Assembly (NCBI GenBank): GCA_018398815.1
Contig: CM031615.1
Coordinates: forward strand, 60,050,621-60,114,620
Direction of reading: 5' to 3'
DNA from: Conus ventricosus
Lineage: Eukaryota > Mollusca > Gastropoda > Neogastropoda > Conidae
Length of the DNA stretch: 64,000 nt
Part shown: positions 38,101 through 49,804 of the stretch, one piece after another
Numbering within the stretch: the first letter of the stretch is position 1
How the letters are laid out: every line of letters begins with the position of its first letter
Position numbers and translations under genes: made by a program
Notes under the pieces: generated by a model
The model's input: only the letters and a program-made list of their open reading frames with translations
What the model was told of the DNA's origin: nothing
Databases searched by the model: none

Positions 38101-41100
38101 TATTACAATGTAGATCGAGAGTCTCCTGGTGGGATTGGATTAAATAATTTCTCTCCTTTCACGATCGTCGGTACTCTCGCGATATTGTGCATTTTCGCAC
38201 AGCTCTCCCTTTTCTTTCCCTCGCGACTTTGTTTACTTCTCGCGAGTTGTGGTCAGTGCCATTTCTGGCACTGTCTCCGTGCTCTGTGCCCCAGCTTAAC
38301 GCAACTATGTCCTCGACATACCTGCTCGGTATTTCTCTGCACACGCCCTTTGTTTATTTTCCACGATCGTACACTCGCCGGTCGTCGGCCGCCATTTTCT
38401 CCCTCGTCGGTCGTGTTTCCCACCATTTTGTCTTCTGGCCGGCCCGTACTTCGTACTGGGTCTGCCTTAGATGGTTTAGTGCTCAATATCTTCGTACTAG
38501 TACACAATATCCACTTTAGTGCTAGAAATTTTGTCCTAGTACAAGTTCGTAATACTATACGCTGATCACGATTGATATCTAACATTACTCAGCATTCTAG
38601 CTGTTGGTGGCGTGTACGGGTAGTTCGAGTTTTCTGTCGATTTCTCGACTCCTTTACACAACACCACACGGCCGATCGAGATTAATTTACTTCTTCTCAA
38701 TCGACCATTTTGTCTCCTCTTTGTGATCGTGTGCTCCGGGTTTGCTCTACCACCATTGCCCAACATGGTGAAGGACACCGTCGGGTCGAGCCACTTCACC
38801 ACTCAGAAGTCGCTCACATTCCCGGAGAACCCGCAGATCGATTCCGATCCAGAGCAATCCGTTCTCATGGAAGAACGTACGGTCAGGGTAGATGGAGATG
38901 ACTTTTCCACGGAGGGGACGCGTGACCATTCCTCCTCTACCCGTCTGACGGACACACGATCGCTGCGTCCGAAGGCTACTAGGTAAGCGGCCGCCATTTC
39001 TAAATGTCTCTCTTTTGACCTGCCCAGAAAGTCTAAGGGCAAGGCTGCCCTCGACTTCTTTTGCGGCTAACGCAGCCATATCTATTCCTCTGCTAACCCC
39101 AAGAACCATTAGGGCACTAAGCCCTCCTCCGATTCCTTTGAATTCTGCTATCGTCTGACATGGTAAAGTATATGACGCCAAAATGGGGAGTTTGTATTAT
39201 ACTCCCTGTTTGGCTAGTATACTTACCATGTCAGACTCTAATGCCCACCCTGCCTTCCCCGCTAGCGCTATGGTTCTCGGGGTTACCTTGCGCATAGGCC
39301 TCGTTGAATGAGGAACAGGAAGTTTACACCGGTTTCTTCCCTGGCGGAAGTAGTGTGGACGTCACGTGATGGTCTTATTACTGCATTAGCCACAAAAAAT
39401 CACGGCCTGGCAGAGCTGACTAACTGCCGTGGAATGCTATGGTCTGACATGGTAAGTATACCAGCCAAACAGGGAGTATAATACAAACTCCCCATGTTTT
39501 CTTTATTTAAGAAAATAAAAAACGAGGGAAGAAAAGAAAAATGGAAAGAGGAAAACTGATAGCTTGGTCGACAAATGCATGCGACATGCACACATAAAAA
39601 AGTCATGATATTGGAGATCAGTCTGTGAACACAATTTCAGATCATTTCTTGATTAGTGTGTTTCCAAGTTTGGAGAATTCAGTCATATGCAAAATCTTTC
39701 TTGTTTTTTGTTCCCCCTCATCCCTTCCCCCCCCCCCCCCCCCCCCCCCAAGTGGAATAGCATGAGGTTTGTGATGTACAGTTGGGAAATAGGTAAGTGT
39801 TTCAAGTCTTCAGAATTGTGGATTTTAGTTCATGGACGTACTGTCTCTGTCTAATCGTAAAAAGAGGCTCTACAATAATTGCATACTTGAGGAGTTGGTG
39901 TGAATGAGTTATACGCCCTTTAGAAGGCATGCAGTGACATTCCCTATGGATTTGCTGGCACTGACTACGTTGACCTGTCGTTGTCGTTGTAATAAAGATA
40001 GTGTGTGCAGTGGTGTTCTTTGGTGGTGTTGCAGAATGGCAGTTCCTCCCAGGCCTGTAGCTATGGAAACGCCCAGGGGGACTGGAAGCAGGATGGGGAC
40101 CAGGAGAAGAACTGGGCAGGGAGCTACAGTGCAGGTAACTCTACCTTCAGGGAGGCCGAAAAACAAACAAATCCTCACGCTGGATACTGAGATTTGACAT
40201 TTTTTCCACTTGTATTTTGAGACCCTTAGAAGGTAGATGATGGGACGTTTGTTTGCTCTTTTTGAGATGTATTCGAGTTTCATTTTGTTAGTGGAGGAGG
40301 TGACCGTTTGTGTCTAAAGTAGATTATTCATAGCTGTAGGTTATCATATATTTTTTTATTGTTCAGAGCTTTTGATGGTTATATATTTGGGGGCAGTTTA
40401 TAATACTCAGTTGGGTGTGATTATACTTATTAAAGTTTTAGCAATTTACAATACTCAATTGGGTGTGATTGTACTTATTAGGTTAAAGTTTTAGCAATTT
40501 TAGATACTCAGCTGGATGTGATTATACTTATTAGGTTACAAATTTAATCAAAAGAAATTTTACCACTAAATGTTTAAATAGGTTTTTGTTTTATTCATTA
40601 CATGTATAGCCTGTACCTCTTTGTTTGCCACTTTATGACAGTCATACCTCACATTACACAGGCTTTGCTTTGCTGTTTTCCATAACGGTTTTCACAGCTA
40701 TTATAATTTGTTGTTGGGTTTTTTTTTTTTAATATGGCAGGTGCAGCTTACCTCACAGTGCGGTTAATATCCTGGAAATAACAATATGCATGATGTTGAC
40801 GATTCTGTAAAGCAGACGTGGGAATCTTCTGCCTTTCGGCGGAATTCCGCCTTTTTGGAGGCCTCAGAGGTCATTTTTGAGATCGATGCAAATCCGTTGA
40901 GAAATTGGGGGGGGGGGGGGGGTGTAACATTTATCAGAGCTCTTCCGCCTTAGGCGAAATCCTACGCTCGCATGGCCGTAATGCGAGGGCGAGGGGGTGA
41001 AACTACGTCAGCGAATGACTCGTCGAGCAACCTACCTACTGATTCGTTCGGTCATTTCCGTTTAACATGAGCCCTCCCGAGACAAGTGCAAGAACAACGT

Positions 41101-41539
41101 ACGACGCGGTTAACCGAATCTATCAACCAAAGGGAAATAATCCGCAGACCTTATTCGCCGCCATTTTTTTTTCATAAGTTTTTGACTGGTGACAGGCGAA
41201 AATGTTTCGCACGTTAAATGAAAATGAAAAAGTGTTGGCAAGTTCCATTGATTCCTCAGTGAAATATAAGTGGAATTGGAAATGGCTGGATGAAGTTGTT
41301 AACACAAAGATCGTTATAGCTTCTGTCAGCCGTGATGTGCAACTTCGACTGGGGATTCTATTAAAAAAACTGACCGACCTGGCTTAGCAGTGTGCACATG
41401 GTGCAACGACACTATTAAGTATGGTTCAAAGGGAAAATCAGCGCTGAAGAACCATCTTCTTGTTGATAAACACCGCGTCAGAGTGAAAGATCGCCTTACG
41501 AATGTGACGCTTGGATCATTTGGAACATCGGTGAGTGAC

Positions 41540-41606
<67 letters not shown>

Positions 41607-44600
41607 CCATGCAGATTTAGATTGTTTAGTGGGAGAGGTATTTTGTTTCATGATTTGACACACACACATGCACACACACAGTTGCACAGAGTGACACACA
41701 TGATTCAAACGCTCACACATGCACACTTTTGATCTTGATCATTTGGTGTCACAGATTATGATTTTTTCAATGTTAAATGACAAAAATCCTTCAGCTTCAG
41801 GGGGCTTCGCCCCCAGACCCCCACCAGGGGCGTTGCCCCTGGACCCCACTGGGGGCCTTCAGCGGCCCCCAGACCCCCGCAAAAATTTTCCTCCTTTTTC
41901 ACTTTTTCTCATTCCCACCTCTGGTAAAGGGATCAGTTGGTCAAGTGCCCCAATGACGTCTTCATTCCCTAACATGCGCACATGTCGCTTGTGTTTGTAG
42001 TTTTTAACTTTGATTTATGCCTTACAGTCTTACGTTTAACCCTTTCACCGCATACTTTTCTTTAAGCCGTTCACTCCACCTACCATTTTATTCCAGTAAC
42101 AGACAAATTGTGTGCTTCTGTCAGTGCCCAACATAGGCAGAATGACGGCTGTGGTCACTGGAAGAGACCCCTGACTTTCACAGAAGATGAGAGGGCAGTG
42201 GTTTTCAGATTGAAAGACTCCTGTCCTTGCCAGTCTGCACCCATGTTTGCTTACATGCTGGTTCTGAGCTAAGGTGTTGAATTCATGCAAAGTCAGCAGT
42301 GAAATGGTCGACATGTTTTCAACCCTGATAAGGCCTTTGCTGTTAGCTTCACTTAAATTAAAATGTAGAATAAAAGAAAATTATCATGAAAAATCATGAT
42401 ATCGTTGTTTCGTTTGTGACAGAGAAGAGCGGCGCAGGCAGCAACGTTCAAAGCGTGGCTGCCAGTATGAGCAGCGAACGCAGTGTGCCGCTGTTCTTCA
42501 TCAAACCAGTGGACGCTGAGGGACGAGGGAGACGAGTGGAACGTCTGGAAGACAAGGGTGAGTCACTCACCTCCTAACTACTGCACATTCTCTCCCTTTC
42601 ATCATTCCCATGACTCGTCTTCAGGGTATTTGATCTGGGCTGATCTGTGAATCGGCCAGATAACTCTGAAATTGTTGAGCTGATTTTCATCCCATTTCAC
42701 AGGGTCGTCTATGAGGGTCATATCTACACAGCATAAGGTGTTCAGATTTTCTGTATGTTGCTGAAGGTGCTGGAGGAAAAATCATTTACAAACTTATAAA
42801 ACAGCTGTGATATTACTTCATACTTGAAGCAAACCCCACTCTGCTTTCATGTTCAATTTAGGATAAGCTTGAAATTAAATTTGCATGCAGATGGATTTTA
42901 TAGCAAAGATGATAGATAATAATTGAAAATTTGATGCACTGTGCGTTGTCTAATAGGATACTTCCTGGGAATGGTTTTAAGCAGGCAAGATATGCCTCCA
43001 TTTTCTAGATACTGTTTTGCACCCGAGTCTGTACACTGAGTAGAGTTCACAGACTTTGTGGGGGCATTCTTTGCGTGGGAAATTTTCCAGTGTTTTTGAA
43101 TGAAGGCTGATCAAGAGCATCTGTTACAAGTGAGTGAAGAGTAGTGTTTTTACTGGTGGCAGCATGTTTGGGACAGTGTCAGGTGGCTGTGTTTCAGGGG
43201 ACACGGTCCTGGACATGAGCTCCAACAGACACCTGTCCATGGACTGGCGCAACAATGAGAACCAGTCGTCCTACGTGCTGGTGCAGTCCAAAGAACTGGT
43301 ACTGCCCCTTGCCCTTCTTGCCCTCCTGTCTGTATTGCATGGGAACCTTCCTGTGAAGACGCTTTTATTTAAACTCTCTCTAGACTCTTCCTTCAGATAC
43401 TGCTATTCTCTGAACATTTGTCTGTACTAAATTTGCCTCAGGACAAACACTCCATCAGTCACAGGACCCAAATCGTTAAGGATTTGTAGAGGTCTTCATT
43501 GAAGGTTCCAGTGTGTGTGTGTGTGTGTTTTGTTGTTGAGGAATTTGTTGTCAGTGGTGTGGATGTCTGACACATGGATTCATGTCTGTGGCAGAAACCC
43601 AGACCCTTGATATGTTAAACATGTGTGGATACCCGCTCCTAATAGATATACCCACTCCTAATAGACATGCCATGGCATTTTTGCCCTGATTGTTTCCATT
43701 CGGATATTTTGTGCTAATTGCACATGTTACTTACATATTTTGCTTGTTTCTGAGACATCTAACGGGTTCTGTGACATCTGTACTTGTGTTGTTGTTTTTT
43801 TAGGAGACACATGAAAGCGCCTTGAGTGTTTTTTAACGTGAATATTGCTTGATGTGTGCAGGAAGCTGAGGAAGACGACAGCGTCAAGAATCCTCGACCT
43901 GGTCAGTACATTTCCTTTCTTTCATATGCTTGTTTTGAAACAGAGGAGTACAGCAAAAGTGTGTACATAGTGCGTGAGAAGATGTGTACTTATTACTGTT
44001 GTTGTTATTATAATTTTCTTCCAGATCTATCTACCCATGCAATATTGTATACAGCAATAATTGATATTTGAGTCAAGTACTCAATTTGATTGCCATCTAT
44101 ATTGATATTGAAAAGGATGAACATTGTCAATGAGTTATTGCATGATGATGTCATACTGATGTAAAACATTTTGTATGAGAGTAGAACATTCATTGTACAG
44201 GAAGAAAAAGAAAATAGTATAGCTATAGAAAATAGTGCTGTACTGAATTTTGAGTCAGTTCATTGAATGCTGTTCGAGAATTTTCAAATTTGTTGTTAGT
44301 TATGAGAATCGTGTCAGTTTCTGCTCCAAAAGTCACATCTAGATATTGAGAGCAGCTGAATTCAAATTTTGGACTTCATAGACCTTCTGTTTGAAGGTAG
44401 TCAATCAATAAGGGAAAAACTTTATTCGTTGTTGAGAAGAAACATGACGCTATGAACCTGTGGAAACCGTGTTTCCTTAATGAGGCCCACTGACATAGCA
44501 AGTTTTGGGGCTTGACAGGCTGAGCAATGCAGTTTCAAGCACTGGTCGTGCCTGTCTGCTATATTGTCAGTGGATAGTTGGCACATTAACCCTCTTGTAC

Positions 44601-47600
44601 TCAGTTTCTCTGACTGCAAACTTCCCCTAGATTTCAGATTCTTTTACAGGTTTCAGCCTAAAAATGGGTATGTGTGATTATTAACTTATGGGGAATGTAT
44701 GTGAACCTCTAGGAGAAAGAAAATTGGCAGACAGTTTCAGAAGAGCATGCACTTCACTTTGAACTCTATTTTGTTTGTCTTAGAGATATAAGTCGTGTTA
44801 CTGTCACCAAATTGTCACCAGACACGTGACATTTTATGATGACAAGTTTACAGCATGCAAGCATGCGCAATCACCATGCTGATGCAGGCCGTTAGTGTAA
44901 GATGAAACCTGAGGCCTACCTGACGTGAACCATCTGCTGCCTGGCAGTACAGGTCCCACTGGTTGTCCCACCAATGTCATACCAAACTTGTCCCATGTCG
45001 CACACAATACTCTAAAAGAGGGTCAGATGCGCCCTTTGCAGCTTGTTTTTGTCTTGTATACCTGTTTCTTTCATCGGTAGCAGTCTTAAAAAACAAAGAG
45101 GAACAAACAAAACGAAAAAAACAAGTGGTGTAGCAGTGTCAGGTAACGAGTGAGCCGGCCCAGTGGGTTCCTGAAACTGATGCACCCCTGCCATGCCGTG
45201 TCGTGGGCCGCCATTTTGTCTGAAGCGCTGCCAGTGGAACATTGTATTCCGGGTCGCTTTGCACTTCACCGTCTTCTTCAACACTACTACCTACTTCTAT
45301 ATCACTTTCATTCTCCATTTTTCTTTCAAATGTCTCCACTTCTACAATAATTTCATCTAACTCCTCTTGCGAGTGGTCGACCATTTCGTCGTCGTTCGTA
45401 GTATACGCGAAAGCCGCCATTGTGAAAGTCGGTCAGTTTCCCATTCACAAAGTTACTCGCTGCGTTCTGTGCCTATTCTCAATGAACACACACCGTTCCA
45501 TCACCCAAAAATAGTGCCAACACATGATTGGGCCATGCCTGAGTCTTCCTAGTTACTGTCTGCGACTGTGTGTGTCTACACACATGATCACTGCGTGATG
45601 GAAAATTCCCACAGAGAGGTCCCGGTACGTCCCGGTACGGGAAGAACAGGCGCCCGACGTTCAGTCCCGGATTCTCCCGTTGCGAGTATAAGAGGGTTAA
45701 AACAGTGTTCAATTTTATCTTCCCCTTCCAATATTGCGTGCAGTTCTCCAATCAAAATCAGCCTGGGAGCACTACTTTGCAAAGATTCTCCATTTATTGT
45801 CACATGCCTTCAGATTGGATGGTCTTTGTCCAGCCATGATCTTCTCCATGTCTGAACGATGGAAATGACTGTTCAGAGAGGTATATCCTGACATAAAACT
45901 GGTGTGGAGACGGAGAGATGCTGGATCTATGTGAAACGTCTTTGACTTGGGCTGGAGAAGGAGATCTTTATGAGATGGCAGTGTGACTGGGACCTTCACC
46001 AGCAATGATACCAGAAGGGCGATCCAGCTGTTCATCCTTTTCAATGTGGAGACAAGTACCGACAGGCACTTCTCCTCCAACATTTGATAACTGCTGGTGT
46101 GAGTGGGGATGGGGAAACGAGAAGGTGAACATCCCCTCCCACAGGATCAACCGTGCATCAACAGCTAGTGCCAGAGGATCTGGTATCTGTGACACAAAAA
46201 ACCGGAAGTGGATTGTTCCATCTGGTCACGAACAGGTCCACATGAAGAGTCCCCAGAGACTGGCTTAAGGAGAGGAAGGCACTTTTGTTAAGCATCCACT
46301 CTGATGGGAACACCTGACCTTTCCTAGACAGGGTGTCTGCTTTTACATTCAGTTTGCCTGGGATGTGCCTTGAGGGGACTGTAATTCCCATCGTAAGGCA
46401 AAAAAAGGAAAAGAGAAACTGCCGGATCATTCAGCAATCTGGAGTGAGTACCCCCTTGCTTCTTCAGGCGACTGTCACTGGCTTGTTCCTCAAGACCTGA
46501 GACCAGTTGTGCAGGGCTAGTAGTTCTGTCTGCATCTCTAGTAGCTTTACAGCTTGGAGCTCCAGTCCCCCCAAGACCGCTGCACTCCAGAAAGGGGAGG
46601 TTTCTCAGCCTGACTTGTTTGTGTTGGCACAAAGACACCTGACATCAACCAGTCCAAGTGCAGTCAAGGCTGAAGAGCCAAAACATAGGGGAGGCCCATC
46701 AGAATTTGAATGTCCCATTCTGAGGTCGTCTGAGACTAGACATCACTCAATGTCCACTGAAAAGGGTCTGATGGAGACGATGCAATGGAATGAGCTCTGC
46801 AGCTGCCAAGGCCAGAGCGATCATGGTCTGGATGCTGCAAGGGGTAGTTCAGGTGACTGCAGAAGAGAATGCTCACAAGAGTATCTTCTCTGCCTTGGGG
46901 TCAAAATCCACACCAGATTGACGTCTGTCATGAAGTGCATCCCTAGGGGAAAAAGGGATCCTGTTGGACTTTTCCAGTTTGATCAGAGGGAGGTAAGCAG
47001 GAGAAGCCAGTGCCTGCACTTCACTTGGAGCACAGATTTAAGACTTTTCTTATGGAGGGTCAAGGTATACATGTGAACCTCTTTCCCAAAACATCGCCTC
47101 GACACCCACAGCAAAAGCTGCCTGGTTGGCACTGGAAACACAAAACTGAGAGCTGGCTGTTCCGTCTGGTGGCCATGAGGTCCATGTTAGAAGACACCCA
47201 GAACATGGCAGAAAAAGGGAAGCACTATATGGATTACCATCCAGGTTGGGGGCGGAACATGCCTCTTTCTTGATGGCAAGTCTGCTAGAACAATAAACCA
47301 CCTGGAGAGTGGCACCCAGTCCGACCCATGAAAGTCTGACAAATCGTAGAGGCTTACAAGACTGCTAGCCTTTTGAAGTCATTCAAGAGATCTGTCGCCT
47401 CTAGAGCCTTCCACATGCCACTGAATTCAAGAGGGGAAAGAGATGCATGTCCCCAGGCTGATGACCCCTTTCCCTTGAACAGTAACCTCGAGACGTTCAG
47501 CCTGCTGAGGCCGGTTACTGACCTAACATCCAGTTCTTTGGAACCATGGAAAGGAAGGCTGAGAAATGTGAAGGACAAGAATGAGTGACCTCCCTGAAGG

Positions 47601-49763
47601 CACCTTCCTGAAGCGAAGAGACCATTACTGAAAGAACTGCACCCTGGATGAGTCACCGTGTCTTGAACCTGGTCCAGACAGGGACTGTCATTATTAGGGG
47701 AACCAAGAGGAAATCCTAGCAGTCTCCATAACACAGTCATCAAGTGTCAGACAAGATGGCCTACCGAGTGCAAGAAAAAGCAAATGACATGAGGGGTAAA
47801 AGAGACCAGCCCCACATGACGCCTAGGGGAATTCATGAACGATGAAAAAAGGCACCGGACAGAAGTCTCAACGAAGTAAATGTCTCTATACTCCTTCCTT
47901 GCCTTCTGATACCACTATGAATTATTGTTTGCACAAACAAAACCGCGACCATGAGAAATGGACACGAAAGGAAGAAAATATTCATAATCAACAGAAGAAC
48001 AAAACTAATCGATCATCATCAAAGTTACAACCAAGGTCATCGCTGCAAGAATTCCCTAAGGATAGACTGATCACAGACTTGTTCGATGAAATAAAATTAC
48101 AGCACAAAAATTACACGTCTACCATATTTAAAATGAAGGATGTACAGAAAATCGCTTACCTCCTCCAGGTAGGAGCAAAGTGGAAACAGTATATGGGGTG
48201 CCACAACCCAGATATCTGTGTGACATGTCTCAAAAAACAAGAGGCTCAGAAATTTATCTGAAGAGGGAAGGCGTGAGGGCTAAACGCGCATGTTCAACGT
48301 GTAGATATAAATGTGTAACTTTACTGATAGGTATGCTTTCCAGATACATGACACTCGCTTGAGGATAGCGGAAATGAGAGAGAAATGTGTGACTTTACTG
48401 ATAGGTATGATTTGTGGATACATGACACTCACTTGTGGATAGCCGAAGCGAAAGATATATGTGTAACTTTACTGATCGGTATGATTTATGGATACATGAC
48501 ACTCACTTGTGGATAGCCGAAGCGAAAGATATATGTGTAACTTTACTGATCGGTATGATTTGTGGATACATGACACTCACTTGTGGATAGCCAAAGCGAA
48601 AGATATATGTGTAACTTTACTGATCGGTATGATTTGTGGATACATGACACTCACTTGTGGATAGCCGAAGCGAAAGATATATGTGTAACTTTACTGATCG
48701 TATGATTTGTGGATACATGACACTCACTTGTGGATAGCCGAAATGAGAGAAGTGGGAGTCCAATAAAGCTTCAAAAAAGCGTCATGAAACTGTAACACCT
48801 TCTAGGACACACACGGAAGAGAAGCGGAATCATAATACCAGACTCCTGGAAGAAAATGCATCAAACTTGAACCCAGGACCAGGATAGAGACAAATCAGAG
48901 TAAGAAACTGCAAGAGTGCTGGTCAAGATGCGAGCCAAAAATTGTGCAGAGTCGAGGTTGGAGACAGCTTTCCGACACGACAAGCAGATCCTGGAAGTAC
49001 GAAGAGGAGAAGAAAGACCAGTCGATTTGGTGGACACCAGGCTGCTCCATGACGACAGTGGCTGTAAAGATAGAAGTTTCTTTTATTTTCTTCATTGGCT
49101 GAGACAAAGAATCTTCCTCCTGAGAGGTAATGGACAACTCAGTCGACTGCTTATGAAAATCCAAGATGGAAACCAAATGTGAGAAATCCAGTTGAGGGAT
49201 GTGTTTTCCTCGCCAAGGAAAAGGAGAAAGCTAACTTCAGTCACTCAGGGGGCAGTATTATGAACTCACTAGGGGAGGTTTCTCAAGTTGGTTAAAGGGA
49301 AGAGTTAGCTCCCTGCTCTCCATTTTCATCTTTTTATGTGAATCCCGATGCAGGGCATTGTTCCATGTGAACTGGAGATAAAGACATTTGTTTGGACTGG
49401 TGAATATGAAGAAAGTGTTTACCATTCAGCCATGCTCGTTGGCTGTGCCAGCATTGTGGTGTAATGCTCTGCTGTACTGCTTTCCAGAAAAAGTGTAAAT
49501 TCCTATAAAGTCAGTGATGCATAGGTCTCGGTGGTGATATCACTCGTCTGTCAAATTTGTGATGACATGTCTTTCAGAGTTGGACAGTATTCAGTTAAGC
49601 TTCCTATGATGTTCCTTGTTTGGAAAAAAAAAGTGTATTTCTCAGTATTGATATATGCCGACATTTATACTGTGTTGACAGTCAGTGAAACCCTGACCCT
49701 GCAGCAGTGTCTGGACCTCTATCATGCCCCAGAAATCCTGAGTGACAGGAATGCTTGGTAAGT

Positions 49764-49804
<41 letters not shown>

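Noticed and set aside
40035..40134. Frame [16 protein letters not shown] for exon 20 from the upstream AG (40034)
   Set aside because: It leaves phase 0 where exon 21 needs phase 1; the acceptor at 40042 makes all phases agree.
46507..47076. A 189-codon + frame and neighbours at 45242-47588
   Set aside because: They lie opposite the minus-strand DIRS-type relics, carry no recognisable domain and have no splice context.
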